DNA of 64,000 nucleotides from Polaromonas jejuensis NBRC 106434 (lineage in GTDB: Bacteria > Pseudomonadota > Gammaproteobacteria > Burkholderiales > Burkholderiaceae_C): contig NZ_BCYO01000002.1 in NCBI RefSeq assembly GCF_001598235.1, positions 124,001-188,000 on the forward strand, given 5' to 3'. Below the pieces are notes generated by a model. The model was not told the DNA's origin, did not search any database, and saw only the letters and a list, made by a program, of their open reading frames with translations. The number at the start of each line of letters is the position of its first letter. The first letter of the stretch is position 1. A program made the translations under genes and the position numbers. Of this stretch, positions 1 to 13,095 are shown piece after piece.

Positions 1-216
1 GCAGAGCTTGCAGGCAATGCAGCGCTCTTCGCCGTTTTCATAACGGCGCAGCGCGTGCAGGCCGCGAAAACGCGGGCTCAGCGGGGTTTTCTCTTCGGGG
101 AACTGGACCGTGATCTTGCGGCTGAACATGTACTTGCCGGTCAGGGCCATGCCCTTGAACAGCTCGGTGAGCATGAAGCTCGAAACAAAATCCTTGACGG
201 AGGCTACGGCACTCAT
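1..216 (-). CDS. nuoI: NADH-quinone oxidoreductase subunit I, N-terminal part
   Basis: This is the first 72 codons of the ferredoxin-like subunit of complex I, which carries clusters N6a and N6b between the NuoG/NuoB iron-sulfur chain and the membrane arm. The gene runs off the window edge. The translation from the ATG at 216 gives the family's N-terminal helix and ends in Cys66-x2-Cys69-x2-Cys72, the first half of the first 4Fe-4S motif. It is the last visible gene of a minus-strand nuoA-to-nuoI operon, 139 bp behind nuoH, a wide gap for this operon that is filled by a repeat element. Confidence 0.93.
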   Translation of the reverse strand, partial: MSAVASVKDFVSSFMLTELFKGMALTGKYMFSRKITVQFPEEKTPLSPRFRGLHALRRYENGEERCIACKLC

Positions 217-261
217 GATGATTTCCTGCGCAACTGAGTCATAGAAAGGCTGCTATTCAAG

Positions 262-350
262 CAGGGGCCGCGGAACCGGCTTAGCCGGGCCGCAGGCGCA
301 GCGGCCCCCTCGGGGGGCAGCGCATTACACGAAGTGAAAAGCGTGGGGGC
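262..350. repeat. GC-rich dispersed repeat between nuoH and nuoI
   Basis: The spacer holds CCGCGGAACCGGCTTAGCC followed by GGGCCGC and a block of C and G runs that can fold on itself (CCCCCTCGGGGGG). A recognisable relative occurs in the nrtB-nrtD spacer (about 21,195-21,285) on the opposite strand. Both copies lie between genes of one operon and both point against transcription. It may act as a transcript-stabilising or attenuating hairpin; that role is inferred. Confidence 0.6.
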
Positions 351-355
351 CATCG

Positions 356-1435
356 TCATTTCCAGATGTTGTATGGGGTCTGCATCCAGGCCCCGACGAC
401 CACCAGCCAGACCAGGGTCACAGGTATGAAGATCTTCCAGCCCAGACGCATGATCTGGTCGTAACGGAAGCGTGGGAAGGTGGCGCGCACCCACAGGAAC
501 ATCGTGACCACCACAAAGGTTTTTGCCGCCAGCCAGATCCAGCCCGGGATCCAGTTGAAAAAGGCGCTGTCGATCGGAGGCAGCCAGCCACCCAGGAACA
601 GGATGACGCACAGGGTCGACACCAGAATCATGTTGGCGTACTCGGCCAGGAAGAACATGGCAAAGGCCATGCCCGAGTACTCGACCATGTGGCCGGCAAC
701 GATCTCGGACTCACCCTCGACCACGTCAAACGGATGGCGGTTGGTCTCGGCCAGGCCGGAGATGAAATACACCACAAAAATCGGCAGCAAGGGCAGCCAG
801 TTCCATGACAGGAAATTCAGCCCTTGACTTGCAGCCATGCCTTTGCCCTGGCTCATGACGATGTCCGTCATGTTCAGGCTGCCTGCCACCATGAGCACCA
901 CCACCAGGCAAAAGCCCATGGCAATTTCATAGCTCACCATTTGTGCCGAGGCGCGCATGGCGCCCAGAAACGCATACTTGGAGTTGGAGGCCCAGCCCGC
1001 AATGATCACGCCATAGACTTCCATCGAAGTAATGGCCATCAAAAACAGCAAGCCGGCATTGATGTTGGCCAGCGCCACATCAGGACCAAAAGGAATGACG
1101 GCCCAGGCCGCCAGCGCCGGCATGATGGTCATGATGGGACCCAGCACAAACAAGCCCTTGCTGGCCGCCGTGGGCATGATGATTTCCTTGGTCAGCAGCT
1201 TGAGCGCATCGGCAATCGGCTGCAGCAAACCCAAAGGCCCCACGCGATTGGGGCCGAGACGGATCTGCGTAAAACCAATCGCCTTGCGTTCCCACAAGGT
1301 GAGGTAGGCCACGCAACCCATGAGCGGCAGCAGAACACAGACGATCTTGATGAGCGCCCAGAGCACGGGCCAGACTGTCGCGGGCCAGATGCCGCCCAGC
1401 AGACCCTGGCCGAAGCCGTAAATTCCGTCAATCAT
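356..1435 (-). CDS. nuoH: NADH-quinone oxidoreductase subunit H
   Basis: NuoH (359 aa) is the membrane subunit of complex I that forms most of the quinone-access chamber where the hydrophilic arm meets the membrane. The protein is hydrophobic throughout, consistent with about eight membrane helices. It has the conserved [20 protein letters not shown] stretch near residue 48 and the acidic loop [16 protein letters not shown] near residue 240 that lines the quinone path. Length is normal. Its ATG overlaps the nuoG stop by four bases (ATGA), so translation is probably coupled. Confidence 0.97.
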   Translation of the reverse strand: MIDGIYGFGQGLLGGIWPATVWPVLWALIKIVCVLLPLMGCVAYLTLWERKAIGFTQIRLGPNRVGPLGLLQPIADALKLLTKEIIMPTAASKGLFVLGPIMTIMPALAAWAVIPFGPDVALANINAGLLFLMAITSMEVYGVIIAGWASNSKYAFLGAMRASAQMVSYEIAMGFCLVVVLMVAGSLNMTDIVMSQGKGMAASQGLNFLSWNWLPLLPIFVVYFISGLAETNRHPFDVVEGESEIVAGHMVEYSGMAFAMFFLAEYANMILVSTLCVILFLGGWLPPIDSAFFNWIPGWIWLAAKTFVVVTMFLWVRATFPRFRYDQIMRLGWKIFIPVTLVWLVVVGAWMQTPYNIWK

Positions 1436-3585
1436 GCGCTGACTCCTTCAAGGCTGGCCGCCTGCCGCGCATCGGCCGTCAGCTGCAGCGATGTCGCGCG
1501 CCTGACCAGCCCGTCGAGTTGATAAATGCTGGCCACCGCAGGCACTTGGCCGACAGCATCGGCCGGCGTAAGGGTCGCCTGCATGGCGTCCATGCTGTTG
1601 TCCAGCCTGTCGGCCGGCACTTGCGCCGCGGCTGCGCCAGGGATCTGCTTGAGCACATCCTGTGCCGACTCAAAATCAAAACCGGGCAAATTCAGCAGAT
1701 TGGCCAGCACGCGCAAGACTTTCCATGCCGGACGCGTTTCACCCAGCGGCTTGACGACGGCATGGAAGCTCTGGATGCGACCTTCGGCATTGACGAAGGT
1801 ACCGGGGGTTTCGGTGAACGGCGCAATCGGCAACAGCACGTCGCTAAAGCCCATATTGGCCTTGAACGGGCTCAGCGTGACGACCATCTGGGCGGCGTTC
1901 AGCGACGCTTTGGCCCTGGCGCCTGCGGCCGAATCAAATTCCGGCTCGTTATTCAACAAGATGACGGCCTTCAGCCTGCCATCGAGCATTTGGCCGGCGT
2001 GCAGGCCTTGCGCACCCGGCAAGGCTCCCGCCAGTTGCGCACCCACGGTGTTCGCCGCTTCGGTCAGGTAGCCCACGGTCGCGCCGGTTTGCGAGGCTAT
2101 CCAGTTGGCGAGTGCCAGCAGGGTAGACGCATTGGCATGGTGTGCGGCAGCATTGCCCAGCAGGATGGCTTTGCGCTCACCGCCCAGCAATGACAGTGCA
2201 ATCGCCTTGGCGGCCTCGGTGGCCTGTCCCGGAGCCGGCGCAGACACACCCTTCTCTGCCGCCACCGCCGCAGCCACATCCGCCAGGGCTTGCGCCCAGG
2301 CATCCGGCGACACCAGCAGGGTGTTGGCAACTGGCATGGCCCAGGCGTCGGCAGCAGCCAGTTCCGCTATTGAATTAATAGCACTCAGCGCACAACCCTT
2401 GCGGACAGACTGCCGAATACGTTGTGCAAACAGGGGGTGATCCTTGCGCAGATTGGAGCCGACCACGAGCACGCGCTGCAATTCCGACAGCGAGGCAATG
2501 GAGGTGCCCAGCCAGCGCACAGAGGCCGAGTTCGCAAATTCAGCGTTGCGCAGGCGGTAATCGACGTTCTCGCTGCCCAGGCCGCGCATCAGGGCGGCAG
2601 CCAGGTACAGCTCTTCCAGCGTGCTGTGCGGGCTGGCCAGGGTACCGATGCTGGCCGCGCCGTGGTCAGCGCTGATCTGCTTCAGGCCATTGGCCACGTA
2701 TTCAAGCGCGGTCTGCCAGTCAACCGTCTTCCACTCGCCGCCCTGCTTGAGCATGGGACTCAGCAGGCGTTCGTCGCTGTTCAGGGCTTCGTAGGAGAAG
2801 CGATCGCGGTCGGCAATCCAGCATTCGTTGACGTCTTCGTTTTCGAGCGGCACCACGCGCATGACCTTGTTGCTCTTGACCTGGACAATCAGGTTGGCGC
2901 CGGTCGAATCGTGCGGGCTGACGGACTTGCGGCGCGACAGCTCCCAGGTACGGGCGCTGTAGCGGAAGGGCTTGCTGGTCAGCGCGCCGACCGGGCAAAT
3001 GTCGATCATGTTGCCCGACAGCTCGGAGTCCACCGACATGCCCACAAAGGTTTCAATTTCGGCGTGCTCACCGCGGTGCGACATGCCGAGCTCCATCACG
3101 CCGGCCACTTCCTGGCCAAAGCGCACGCAGCGTGTGCAGTGAATGCAGCGGCTCATCTCCTGCATGGAGATCAGCGGGCCCACATCCTTGTGGAACACCA
3201 CGCGCTTTTCTTCTTCGTAGCGTGATTCGCTGCCGCCATAGCCCACGGCCAGATCCTGCAACTGGCACTCGCCGCCCTGGTCGCAGATCGGGCAGTCCAG
3301 CGGGTGATTGATCAGCAAAAACTCCATCACGCCCTGCTGGGCCTTGATGGCTTTGTCGCTCTTGGTGCGCACTATCATGCCCTGGGTCACCGGCGTCGCG
3401 CAGGCGGGCATGGGCTTGGGGGCCTTTTCCACATCCACCAGGCACATGCGGCAGTTTGCCGCAATGCTCAATTTCTTGTGGTAGCAGAAATGCGGAATGT
3501 AAGTGCCCGCCTTTTCAGCGGCATGCATCACTGTGCTGCCTTCGAGCACTTCCACCTTCTGGCCGTCGAGTTCTATTTCAACCAT
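1432..3585 (-). CDS. nuoG: NADH-quinone oxidoreductase subunit G
   Basis: NuoG (717 aa) is the large iron-sulfur subunit of the complex I peripheral arm. A 2Fe-2S site is seen at Cys34, Cys45, Cys48 and Cys62, an unusual His-ligated 4Fe-4S site at His94/Cys98/Cys101/Cys107, and a further 4Fe-4S site at Cys147/150/153/197. The cysteines of the extra N7 cluster found in E. coli are absent. The rest is a degenerate molybdopterin-oxidoreductase fold without cofactor. Around 2366-2393 the gene carries a copy of the short dispersed repeat, read as the peptide SAINSIA. It overlaps nuoH by four bases and follows nuoF closely. Confidence 0.97.
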   Translation of the reverse strand: MVEIELDGQKVEVLEGSTVMHAAEKAGTYIPHFCYHKKLSIAANCRMCLVDVEKAPKPMPACATPVTQGMIVRTKSDKAIKAQQGVMEFLLINHPLDCPICDQGGECQLQDLAVGYGGSESRYEEEKRVVFHKDVGPLISMQEMSRCIHCTRCVRFGQEVAGVMELGMSHRGEHAEIETFVGMSVDSELSGNMIDICPVGALTSKPFRYSARTWELSRRKSVSPHDSTGANLIVQVKSNKVMRVVPLENEDVNECWIADRDRFSYEALNSDERLLSPMLKQGGEWKTVDWQTALEYVANGLKQISADHGAASIGTLASPHSTLEELYLAAALMRGLGSENVDYRLRNAEFANSASVRWLGTSIASLSELQRVLVVGSNLRKDHPLFAQRIRQSVRKGCALSAINSIAELAAADAWAMPVANTLLVSPDAWAQALADVAAAVAAEKGVSAPAPGQATEAAKAIALSLLGGERKAILLGNAAAHHANASTLLALANWIASQTGATVGYLTEAANTVGAQLAGALPGAQGLHAGQMLDGRLKAVILLNNEPEFDSAAGARAKASLNAAQMVVTLSPFKANMGFSDVLLPIAPFTETPGTFVNAEGRIQSFHAVVKPLGETRPAWKVLRVLANLLNLPGFDFESAQDVLKQIPGAAAAQVPADRLDNSMDAMQATLTPADAVGQVPAVASIYQLDGLVRRATSLQLTADARQAASLEGVSA
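2366..2393 (+). repeat. Dispersed ~55 bp element, head only, inside nuoG
   Basis: The 17-nt head GCTATTGAATTAATAGC (2366-2382) is followed by CTCAGCGCAC, matching the first half of the family described in the findings. It lies in frame within nuoG on the opposite strand and is translated as part of NuoG without a frameshift. Confidence 0.65.
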
Positions 3586-3603
3586 TGTGTTTTCTTTCCG
3601 CGG

Positions 3604-5001
3604 TCAGGCCTGTGCGACGGCTGGGGAGCTCGCAGCCTGCGATGCGTCGGGTTTGATCATGGCTTCAAACTCATGACGGAAATGCTTGATCATGGCGCGC
3701 ACCGGCATGGCGGCGGCATCGCCCAAGGCGCAAATGGTGCGCCCCTGGATGTTGTCGGCCACGGAGTTGAGCAGGTCCATGTCGCTCGAACGGCCCTGTC
3801 CGGTGTGGATGCGCTCCACAACGCGCCACAGCCAGCCCGTGCCTTCACGGCAAGGCGTGCATTGGCCGCAGGACTCGTGCATGTAGAAGTAGGACAAGCG
3901 CTTGAGCGACTCAACCATGCAACGGCTGTCGTCCATCACGATCACCGCGCCCGAGCCCAGCATGGAGCCGGCCTTGGCGATCGAGTCGTAATCCATGGTG
4001 CATTCCATCATGATGGACGCAGGCAGCACCGGGGCAGAGGAGCCACCGGGAATCACGGCCTTGAGCGTGCGGCCCTTGCGCACGCCGCCCGCGAGCTCCA
4101 GCAGCTTGGCAAACGGCGTGCCCATGGGCACTTCATAATTGCCGGGCAATTCCACATCGCCGGACACCGAGTAAATCTTGGTGCCGCCATTGTTGGGCTT
4201 GCCGCATTCCAGATAGGCCTGGCCACCGTTGCGGATGATCCAGGGCACGGCCGCGAAGGTTTCGGTGTTGTTGATCGTGGTCGGCTTGCCGTACAGGCCA
4301 AAGCTGGCGGGGAATGGCGGCTTGAAGCGTGGCTGGCCTTTTTTGCCTTCCAGTGATTCCAGCAAGGCGGTTTCTTCGCCGCAGATGTAGGCGCCGAAAC
4401 CATGCGACGCATGCAGCTCGAAATTGAAACTGCTGCCGAGAATGCCCTGGCCGATCAGGCCCGCGGCGCGCGCCTCGGCGAGCGCTTCTTCAAAGCGCTG
4501 GTAAGTCGCAAAGATTTCGCCGTGAATGTAGTTGTAGCCGGCGCTGATGCCCATCGCGTAGGCGGCAATCGCCATGCCTTCGATCACGCTGTGCGGGTTG
4601 TACTGCATGATGTCGCGGTCTTTGCAGGTACCCGGCTCGCCTTCGTCGGAATTGCAGACCAGGTATTTCTGGCCCGGGAACTGGCGCGGCATGAAACTCC
4701 ACTTCAGCCCGGTCGGGAAACCCGCGCCGCCACGGCCGCGCAAGCCGCCGGTCTTGACCTCGGCAATCACCTGGTCAGGCGTCAGGCCTGCGCCGCCATC
4801 CTGCCCCAGGATTTTGCGCAAGGCCTGGTAGCCGCCGCGCGCCTCGTAGTCCTTGAGTCGCCAGTTGCTGCCGTTGAGGTCGGCAAGAATCTGCGGATTG
4901 ATGTGCCGGCCATGAAAGCAGGTCTGCACGCCGGTGGCCGCAAATTGCGACAACACGCTTTGTGCTGCCGCCTGGTTATTTGAGCTGGATGCGAGCGTCA
5001 T
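3604..5001 (-). CDS. nuoF: NADH-quinone oxidoreductase subunit F (NADH/FMN-binding)
   Basis: NuoF (465 aa) binds NADH and FMN and starts electron transfer in complex I. The Gly-rich nucleotide/FMN loop [16 protein letters not shown] lies near residue 90. The cluster N3 ligands [12 protein letters not shown] lie near residue 365, with the fourth Cys in TICALGDAA about 45 residues on. The first 30 residues (Ser/Asn/Gln/Ala-rich) precede the usual [11 protein letters not shown] core and may be a slightly extended start. The ATG overlaps the nuoE stop by four bases. Confidence 0.97.
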   Translation of the reverse strand: MTLASSSNNQAAAQSVLSQFAATGVQTCFHGRHINPQILADLNGSNWRLKDYEARGGYQALRKILGQDGGAGLTPDQVIAEVKTGGLRGRGGAGFPTGLKWSFMPRQFPGQKYLVCNSDEGEPGTCKDRDIMQYNPHSVIEGMAIAAYAMGISAGYNYIHGEIFATYQRFEEALAEARAAGLIGQGILGSSFNFELHASHGFGAYICGEETALLESLEGKKGQPRFKPPFPASFGLYGKPTTINNTETFAAVPWIIRNGGQAYLECGKPNNGGTKIYSVSGDVELPGNYEVPMGTPFAKLLELAGGVRKGRTLKAVIPGGSSAPVLPASIMMECTMDYDSIAKAGSMLGSGAVIVMDDSRCMVESLKRLSYFYMHESCGQCTPCREGTGWLWRVVERIHTGQGRSSDMDLLNSVADNIQGRTICALGDAAAMPVRAMIKHFRHEFEAMIKPDASQAASSPAVAQA

Positions 5002-5504
5002 AAGACTTTAGCCTCGGCAGATTTGAGACCATCGATGAGCTGGTCCAGTTTTTCATTGTTCATGAAGCTGCACATCGTGACGTCGTTGACCAGCATCACG
5101 GGAGAGTCCGCGCAGGCGCCCAGGCACTCGGACTGCTGCAAGGTGAAAAGGCCATCGGCCGTGGTCTCGCCCATGGCGATGCCCAGTTTATGCTCCAGAT
5201 GCTTGAGCGCCTTGGCGCCATCGCGCAACTGGCAGGGCAAGTTGGTGCAGACGTTGAGCTTGTACTTGCCCACCGGCCGCTGGTTGTACATGTTGTAGAA
5301 GGTGGTGACTTCATGCACGGCAATCGGCGCCATGCCCAGATAGTCGGCCACCAGCTTTTCGCTCTCGGCGCTCACGAAGCCCTGTTCCTGCTGCACGATG
5401 GCGAGGCAAGCCATCACGGCCGACTGCTTCTGGTCCGCAGGGTATTTGGCGACTTCGCGGTCAAAACGCGCTTTGGTTGGTTCAGAAATCATGGGGGAAG
5501 TCAT
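4998..5504 (-). CDS. nuoE: NADH-quinone oxidoreductase subunit E
   Basis: NuoE (168 aa) is the thioredoxin-fold 2Fe-2S (N1a) subunit that partners NuoF. The four ligands are visible as CTNLPC near residue 86 and CLGAC near residue 131, the usual C-x4-C and C-x3-C spacing. Met1 (5504) and Met5 (5492) are both possible starts; the longer form is given because nuoD ends only five bases upstream. It overlaps nuoF by four bases within the operon. Confidence 0.96.
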   Translation of the reverse strand: MTSPMISEPTKARFDREVAKYPADQKQSAVMACLAIVQQEQGFVSAESEKLVADYLGMAPIAVHEVTTFYNMYNQRPVGKYKLNVCTNLPCQLRDGAKALKHLEHKLGIAMGETTADGLFTLQQSECLGACADSPVMLVNDVTMCSFMNNEKLDQLIDGLKSAEAKVL

Positions 5505-5509
5505 GGGAT

Positions 5510-6763
5510 TTAGCGGTCAATTTCACCGAACACAATGTCCATGGTGCCGATCACGGCAACGGCATCGGCGATCATGTGGCCGCGCGACATTTCATCCATG
5601 GCGGCCAGATGCGGAAAGCCTGGCGGACGAATCTTCAGGCGGTAAGGCTTGTTCGCGCCATCGCTGACGATGTAAATGCCGAACTCGCCCTTGGGATGCT
5701 CGACCGCCGCATAGGCTTCGCCCTCGGGCACATGGAAACCTTCGGTGAAGAGCTTGAAATGGTGAATCAGCTCTTCCATGTTGGACTTCATGGATTCGCG
5801 ATCGGGTGCGGCAACCTTGTGGTTGCTGGTGATCACCGGGCCGGGATTGACGCGCAGCCAGTCCACGCATTGCCTGATGATGCGGTTGGCCTGGCGCATC
5901 TCCTCGACGCGGACCAGATAGCGGTCATAGCAGTCGCCGGTCTTGCCGATCGGGATGTCAAAATCCATGTGCGCATACACGTCATAGGGCTGCTGCTTGC
6001 GCAAGTCCCAAGCCACGCCGGAACCGCGCAGCATGGCGCCGGTGAAGCCGAGGTTCAGGGCGCGCTCGGGCGGCACCACACCCACACCGACCGTGCGCTG
6101 TTTCCAGATGCGGTTGTCGGTCAGCAGGGTTTCGTATTCGTCAACGAGCTTGGGAAAGCGGGTCACGAAATCATCGATGAAATCAAGCAGTGAACCCTGG
6201 CGGTTTTCATTCAGCGCCTCAATCGCCTTGGCGTTCTTGATCTTGCTGACCTTGTACTGCGGCATGCTGTCCGGCAGGTCGCGGTAGACGCCGCCCGGCC
6301 GGAAATACGCCGCATGCATGCGTGCGCCGGAGACGGCTTCGTACATGTCAAACAGGGTTTCGCGCTCGCGGAAGCAGTAAATCAGGATATTCATCGCGCC
6401 GCAGTCAAGACCATGCGCGCCAAGCCACAGCAGGTGATTGAGCAGACGCGTGATTTCCGCATACATCACGCGGATGTATTGCGCACGAATAGGAACGTCG
6501 ACACCCAGCAGCTTCTCGATGGCCAGACAGTACGCATGCTCGTTGGACATCATCGACACGTAGTCGAGCCGGTCCATGTAGGGCAGCGACTGGATATAGG
6601 TTTTGCTTTCGGCCAGTTTTTCGGTGGCGCGGTGCAGCAGACCGATGTGCGGATCGGCGCGCTGGATCACCTCGCCGTCGAGTTCCAGCACCAGGCGCAG
6701 AACGCCATGCGCGGCAGGATGCTGCGGTCCAAAGTTGAGCGTGTAGTTTTTGATTTCAGCCAT
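5510..6763 (-). CDS. nuoD: NADH-quinone oxidoreductase subunit D
   Basis: NuoD (417 aa) is the 49-kDa-type subunit that forms the quinone-reduction site with NuoB. It has the conserved N-terminal stretch [21 protein letters not shown] and the [10 protein letters not shown] region. It is a normal-length stand-alone NuoD, not the NuoCD fusion seen in enterobacteria, which matches betaproteobacterial operons. A short spacer of 35 bp separates it from nuoC upstream. Confidence 0.97.
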   Translation of the reverse strand: MAEIKNYTLNFGPQHPAAHGVLRLVLELDGEVIQRADPHIGLLHRATEKLAESKTYIQSLPYMDRLDYVSMMSNEHAYCLAIEKLLGVDVPIRAQYIRVMYAEITRLLNHLLWLGAHGLDCGAMNILIYCFRERETLFDMYEAVSGARMHAAYFRPGGVYRDLPDSMPQYKVSKIKNAKAIEALNENRQGSLLDFIDDFVTRFPKLVDEYETLLTDNRIWKQRTVGVGVVPPERALNLGFTGAMLRGSGVAWDLRKQQPYDVYAHMDFDIPIGKTGDCYDRYLVRVEEMRQANRIIRQCVDWLRVNPGPVITSNHKVAAPDRESMKSNMEELIHHFKLFTEGFHVPEGEAYAAVEHPKGEFGIYIVSDGANKPYRLKIRPPGFPHLAAMDEMSRGHMIADAVAVIGTMDIVFGEIDR

Positions 6764-6798
6764 GTCGTATCTCTTGCCGGTGTACTTGTCGGTACGGC

Positions 6799-7419
6799 TT
6801 ATTGAAGGCCACCGTAGTTGTCCTCGCGGATCACGCGCGGCGTGATCTCACGGGGCTCGATGGTGACCGGCTGGTAAATCACGCGCTTTTGCTCGGGGTC
6901 GTAACGCATTTCCACATGGCCCGTGGTCGGGAAGTCCTTGCGGAAAGGATGGCCGATGAAACCGTAATCGGTCAGGATCCGGCGCAGGTCGTTGTGCCCT
7001 TCAAAGACGATGCCGTAGAGGTCAAAGGCTTCACGCTCAAACCAGTTCGCGGAATTCCAGATGCCATTGACCGAATCAATGACAGGAAAATCGTCATCAA
7101 GGCAAAACACCTTGAGGCGTACGCGCTGATTCAGGCTGACCGAGAGCAAGTGCGAGACAACGCAGTAGCGCAAGCCGTCGTACCGGCCGTCCTTGTACTC
7201 GGAATAGTCCACACCGCAAAGGTCAATCAGCTGCTCGAACTGGCAGCCTGCCGCATCACGCAGCAGGGTTGCCGCAGCCAGGTAATCGGCCGCGGCCACG
7301 GTCACCGTGACTTCACCGAGCGCGATCTGCACATTTTTGACCTTGGCGCCAAGCACTGCGGCCAGGGTATCGCCAAGTTGCCGGGCGGAAGCCGGCGAGG
7401 AAGAGGAAGAGGACTGCAT
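6799..7419 (-). CDS. nuoC: NADH-quinone oxidoreductase subunit C
   Basis: NuoC (206 aa) is the 30-kDa-type structural subunit of the complex I peripheral arm. The chosen ATG at 7419 overlaps the nuoB stop (TGATG), which fits translational coupling; the reading frame stays open further upstream only because it runs inside nuoB. Family features include the core [29 protein letters not shown], here split as [11 protein letters not shown] near residue 135 and [19 protein letters not shown] just after. A Ser-rich N-terminus (residues 3-8) precedes the fold. Confidence 0.95.
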   Translation of the reverse strand: MQSSSSSSPASARQLGDTLAAVLGAKVKNVQIALGEVTVTVAAADYLAAATLLRDAAGCQFEQLIDLCGVDYSEYKDGRYDGLRYCVVSHLLSVSLNQRVRLKVFCLDDDFPVIDSVNGIWNSANWFEREAFDLYGIVFEGHNDLRRILTDYGFIGHPFRKDFPTTGHVEMRYDPEQKRVIYQPVTIEPREITPRVIREDNYGGLQ

Positions 7420-7898
7420 CAGGCCCTCGCAATCGTGTTGGTGCGGCGAATTTTTTGCTGCAGCTGGATGATCCCGTACAGCAGCGCCTCGGCGGTAGGC
7501 GGACAACCCGGCACATACACATCCACCGGCACGATGCGGTCGCAACCGCGCACCACGGAATAACTGTAGTGGTAATACCCGCCGCCGTTGGCGCACGAGC
7601 CCATGGACAAAACCCAGCGCGGCTCGGCCATCTGGTCGTAGACCTTGCGCAGGGCCGGCCCCATCTTGTTGCACAGCGTGCCGGCGACGATCATCAAATC
7701 AGACTGGCGCGGGCTGGGGCGAAACAGCATGCCGAAGCGGTCGATGTCGTATCGCGCCGCGCCGGCGTGCATCATCTCAACCGCGCAGCAAGCCAGACCG
7801 AAGGTCATGGGCCAGAGCGAGCCAGTCTTGGCCCAGTTGACCACCGAGTCATAGCTCGTGGTCATGAAGCCTTCGTTGAAAACACCTTCAAGTGACAT
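7419..7898 (-). CDS. nuoB: NADH-quinone oxidoreductase subunit B
   Basis: NuoB (159 aa) holds cluster N2, the last iron-sulfur centre before quinone. The ligands are seen in [10 protein letters not shown] (adjacent cysteines near residue 36), [10 protein letters not shown] near residue 100 and [11 protein letters not shown] near residue 130. The length is standard. It starts 38 bp after nuoA and overlaps nuoC by one base. Confidence 0.97.
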   Translation of the reverse strand: MSLEGVFNEGFMTTSYDSVVNWAKTGSLWPMTFGLACCAVEMMHAGAARYDIDRFGMLFRPSPRQSDLMIVAGTLCNKMGPALRKVYDQMAEPRWVLSMGSCANGGGYYHYSYSVVRGCDRIVPVDVYVPGCPPTAEALLYGIIQLQQKIRRTNTIARA

Positions 7899-7936
7899 AC
7901 CCGTACCTTTTTGGCAAAAACCCTAGCGGGTCTTTT

Positions 7937-8296
7937 TCATTCCCAGTCCAGCGCACCTTTTTTCCACTCGTAGACAAAGCCCACGACCAGAATGGCCAGA
8001 AAAATCATGACTGACCAGAAACCCACCGGACCGATTTCCTTGAGCACAACCGCCCAGGGAAAAAGAAACGCGATTTCAAGGTCGAAAAGAATAAAGAGGA
8101 TGGCGACCAGGTAGTAACGCACATCGAACTTCATGCGGGCGTCTTCGAAGGCCTCGAAGCCGCACTCGTAAGGGGAATTTTTTTCAGCGTCGGGACGATG
8201 GGGGCCCAGCAAACGGCCCAGCACCTGCGGCGCAACACCGACACCCACGCCGACCAGAATAAACAGGAAAACAGGGAGGTATTGATCGAGGTTCAT
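7937..8296 (-). CDS. nuoA: NADH-quinone oxidoreductase subunit A
   Basis: NuoA (119 aa) is a three-helix membrane subunit of complex I. The ATG at 8296 gives the canonical start [16 protein letters not shown]; the longer open frame upstream runs into the tRNA gene and is discarded. The conserved loop [20 protein letters not shown] near residue 42 and the helix with [12 protein letters not shown] near residue 72 identify it. It is the first gene of the nuo operon, about 110 bp downstream of tRNA-Leu. Confidence 0.96.
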   Translation of the reverse strand: MNLDQYLPVFLFILVGVGVGVAPQVLGRLLGPHRPDAEKNSPYECGFEAFEDARMKFDVRYYLVAILFILFDLEIAFLFPWAVVLKEIGPVGFWSVMIFLAILVVGFVYEWKKGALDWE

Positions 8297-8404
8297 CGTG
8301 GATTCAACTTCTGGACAGCGGCCTGCGCAGTTGTTTGCGCAGCCTGTACAGCTTACCGTTTGAACCGACAGCATCGCCGGAGCGGTGCTGCCGATGCTTT
8401 TATC

Positions 8405-8489
8405 TGGTGCGGACGGCGAGACTCGAACTCGCACAGCTTTCGCCACTACCCCCTCAAGATAGCGTGTCTACCAATTTCACCACGTCCGC
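8405..8489 (-). tRNA. tRNA-Leu (anticodon GAG)
   Basis: The minus strand folds as an 85-nt class II tRNA with the CCA encoded. The acceptor stem GCGGACG pairs with CGTCCGC, the D-loop region reads TGGTAGACACG, the anticodon stem-loop is CTATC-TTGAGGG-GGTAG (anticodon GAG), the variable arm is short, and GTTCGAGTC marks the T-loop. It lies between secG and nuoA, both on the same strand, so it may share their transcript. Confidence 0.95.
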
Positions 8490-8608
8490 GGTTTTTATTC
8501 AGCTGCCCGGATGGCATGAGGAAACTTTGCAGTTTTTGGCTTTCCGGACAGTCTTAGAGTTTACCCTGAAATCCGCCCACTCCCACTGGAAGCGACGGCT
8601 TTATCAGC

Positions 8609-9034
8609 TTATTTCGTAGGAATTTGCCCGGCGCCCGACGCAGCGGGTGCGGGTGGCGCAGGAACTGCAGCACTGGACGTTGCCGGTGCGCTGGTTCCGG
8701 GGATTTGAGCCGCGCCGGAAGCCGCGCTCGCGGCTGCTCCAGGAACAGGCGCCGTCACGGCCGCCCCCTCCAGAACACTGGAGCCGGTGCGCGGCTGCGC
8801 ATTGCCGAAGTAAGCCAGCATCAGGGTGCAGGCGAAAAACAGCGCCGCCAGAATGCCGGTGGTGCGCGACAGGAAGTTGGCGCTGCCACTGGCGCCAAAC
8901 AGGCTGCCCGAGCTGCCGCTGCCAAACGCTGCGCCCATGTCGGCGCCTTTGCCGTGCTGCACCAGGATCAGGCCAATCATGCCCAGCGCCGCCAGCATTT
9001 GCACTGCGAGAATAACGGTCAATACAACGTTCAT
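8609..9034 (-). CDS. secG: Preprotein translocase subunit SecG
   Basis: SecG (141 aa) is the small inner-membrane partner of SecYE. The N-terminal helix MNVVLTVILAVQMLAALGMIG, the Gly/Ser-rich loop GKGADMGAAFGSGSSGSLFG and the second helix around residue 65 match the family. The C-terminal 60 residues are Ala/Pro/Ser-rich, making it longer than the ~110 aa E. coli protein, as in other Burkholderiales. An AGGAGT Shine-Dalgarno lies just upstream and abuts a dispersed-repeat copy. It follows tpiA on the same strand, a common pairing. Confidence 0.95.
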   Translation of the reverse strand: MNVVLTVILAVQMLAALGMIGLILVQHGKGADMGAAFGSGSSGSLFGASGSANFLSRTTGILAALFFACTLMLAYFGNAQPRTGSSVLEGAAVTAPVPGAAASAASGAAQIPGTSAPATSSAAVPAPPAPAASGAGQIPTK

Positions 9035-9042
9035 ACTTACTC

Positions 9043-9080
9043 CTAATTTAATAGCGTACTGCGCCCGTCACACCTGGGCT
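9043..9080 (+). repeat. Dispersed ~55 bp element, secG-tpiA junction
   Basis: CTAATTTAATAGCGTACTGC followed by GCCCGTCACACCTGG matches the family consensus (head, then TGCGCCCGT). The element fills the short secG-tpiA spacer and reaches into the last codons of tpiA. Its other edge lies next to the secG ribosome-binding site. Confidence 0.6.
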
Positions 9081-9841
9081 GCAGCAATAATCTTTAAAAA
9101 ATCCGGGGCATTGAGCGAGGCGCCGCCAATCAGGCCGCCGTCAATGTCGGGCTGGGCCAGCAGCGTTGCCGCATTGGCCGCATTCATGCTGCCACCGTAG
9201 AGGATTTTCACACGCGCCGACTGATCGGTCGCGGCTTTGAGCTGGGCCCGCAGCACGGCATGCACGGCCTGCGCTTCTTCAGGCGAGGCAGTCTTGCCGG
9301 TACCTATGGCCCACACCGGTTCGTAGGCCACCACGATCTCACTGATGCAGTGCCCGTTGGCGTGAATCACGGCGGCCAGCTGGCGCTTGACCACTTCTTC
9401 GGTGTGTCCGGCTTCACGCTCGGCCAATGTCTCACCAACGCAGACGATGGGCGTGATGCCGGCCGCCAGCGCGGCCCTGGCCTTCTCGGCCACCAGCGCA
9501 TCGGTCTCGAAGTGGTACTGGCGGCGCTCGGAGTGGCCGACAATCGCGTAACGGCAAGCGAAGTCCTTGAGCATGCCGGCACTGACCTCGCCCGTGTAGG
9601 CACCCGAGGCTTGCGCCGACACATCCTGCGCGCCCACGCCAACGGTTGACAGTGCGGGCTGGACGGATTTCAGCGCCTGTACTTGCGCCAGGTAAGGCGC
9701 AGGCACGCACACGGCAATGTCGCAAGACGGCTTGTTGGCAGCCAGCCCCTGCGCCAACGCGCCCAGCAGGGCCTCGTTGGCCGCCAGGCTGCCATTCATC
9801 TTCCAGTTGCCTGCAATCAGCTTCTTCATCTTGCCTGCCAT
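9068..9841 (-). CDS. tpiA: Triosephosphate isomerase
   Basis: TpiA interconverts dihydroxyacetone phosphate and glyceraldehyde 3-phosphate in glycolysis and gluconeogenesis. Catalytic residues are visible: Lys in GNWKMNG near residue 13, His in IVGHSERR near residue 100 and Glu in [13 protein letters not shown] near residue 172. The phosphate-binding Gly-rich end ILYGGSMN follows. At 257 aa the length is normal. A start four codons in ([12 protein letters not shown] at 9829) is equally plausible. It overlaps the upstream oxidoreductase stop by one base. Confidence 0.97.
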   Translation of the reverse strand: MAGKMKKLIAGNWKMNGSLAANEALLGALAQGLAANKPSCDIAVCVPAPYLAQVQALKSVQPALSTVGVGAQDVSAQASGAYTGEVSAGMLKDFACRYAIVGHSERRQYHFETDALVAEKARAALAAGITPIVCVGETLAEREAGHTEEVVKRQLAAVIHANGHCISEIVVAYEPVWAIGTGKTASPEEAQAVHAVLRAQLKAATDQSARVKILYGGSMNAANAATLLAQPDIDGGLIGGASLNAPDFLKIIAAAQV

Positions 9842-10827
9842 TACCAGGTTAAAACGATTTTGCCGACATGCTGGTTGGACTCCATCAGCGTGTGGGCCTG
9901 GGCCGCATCGGCGGCCGCAAAAGTGCTGTGGATCACGGGCTTGATGGCACCGCTGGCCAACAGTGGCCAGACTTTATCCTTGAGCGCCCTGGCAATGGCG
10001 GTCTTGAATTCGAGCGAGCGCGGACGCAGGGTTGAACCGGTCACGGTCAGGCGCTTGCGCAGCACCAGGCCGGCGTTGATTTCGGCCTTGACGCCGCCCT
10101 GCACCGCGATGATCACGAGACGGCCGTCTTCGGCCAGGCTCTCGACTTCACGCGCCACGTAGCTGCCGGCGACCATGTCCAGAATGACATCGACGCCGCG
10201 GCCATTCGTCAGCTTTTTGACTTCTTCCGCAAAGTCGGAGGTCTTGTAGTTGATCGCATGGTCGGCGCCCAGGCCCACGCAGGCGGCGCACTTGTCGTCG
10301 CTGCCTGCCGTCACCAGCACCGTGGCGCCCAGCGCCTTGGCCATCTGGATGGCGGTTACGCCGATACCGCTGGAGCCGCCCTGGATCAGCAGGGTTTCGC
10401 CGGCTTGCAGGCGGGCCCGTTCAAAGACATTGCTCCAGACGGTGAAGAAAGTTTCCGGCAGCGAAGCCGCTTCCACATCGCTCAGGCCGGCCGGCACCGG
10501 CAGGCATTGGCCGACGGGCGCCACGCACAGCTCGGCATAGCCACCGCCAGCCACCAGGGCGCACACGCGGTCGCCAATCTTGAAGCCGGCCGCCGCCATG
10601 GCCTGAGCATCGCCGGACACGATTTCGCCCGCCACCTCAAGGCCGGGGATGTCGGACGCGCCGGGCGGCACCGGGTAGTTGCCCGTGCGCTGCAGCACAT
10701 CCGGCCGGTTCACGCCGCTGGCGCTCACGCGGATCAGCACCTCGCCAGCACCAGCAAGCGGCGCGGGACGGGCACCCAGGCGCAGCACGTCGGGCGCGCC
10801 ATAGGAGGTAATTTCAACGGTTCTCAT
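9841..10827 (-). CDS. NAD(P)H-quinone oxidoreductase, zinc-free MDR family
   Basis: This 328-aa protein belongs to the quinone oxidoreductase/zeta-crystallin branch of the medium-chain dehydrogenases, close to the PIG3-type group. The start at 10827 gives the usual [17 protein letters not shown] opening. The Rossmann dinucleotide motif [19 protein letters not shown] lies near residue 150. The structural zinc cysteine cluster of alcohol dehydrogenases is missing. Substrate and physiological role cannot be read from the sequence. It lies between pnp and tpiA on the same strand. Confidence 0.88.
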   Translation of the reverse strand: MRTVEITSYGAPDVLRLGARPAPLAGAGEVLIRVSASGVNRPDVLQRTGNYPVPPGASDIPGLEVAGEIVSGDAQAMAAAGFKIGDRVCALVAGGGYAELCVAPVGQCLPVPAGLSDVEAASLPETFFTVWSNVFERARLQAGETLLIQGGSSGIGVTAIQMAKALGATVLVTAGSDDKCAACVGLGADHAINYKTSDFAEEVKKLTNGRGVDVILDMVAGSYVAREVESLAEDGRLVIIAVQGGVKAEINAGLVLRKRLTVTGSTLRPRSLEFKTAIARALKDKVWPLLASGAIKPVIHSTFAAADAAQAHTLMESNQHVGKIVLTW

Positions 10828-10877
10828 GGGTTTCCAGATAATTTGTGCCGCCAGCACCCGCTATTCGGGCGTCGGCA

Positions 10878-10900
10878 GCTACAAAATAAATAGCAGAGAG
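10878..10900 (+). repeat. Dispersed element head between the oxidoreductase and pnp
   Basis: GCTACAAAATAAATAGC (10878-10894) is a degenerate 17-nt head of the ~55 bp family and lies just before the pnp stop codon. Only the head half is recognisable. Confidence 0.45.
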
Positions 10901-10902
10901 GA

Positions 10903-13020
<2,118 letters not shown>

Positions 13021-13095
13021 GTTCTTTTCTCCACTAAATTCACGCGCTTGAGGCAGCGCGGGAGGCCCGGAGTGACAGCTGGCTGAACACGATGC

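Noticed and set aside
7899-7936. Short hairpin with T run (ACCC-GCT-A-GGGT) between nuoA and nuoB
   Set aside because: The stem has only four pairs, too weak to call a terminator inside an essential operon.
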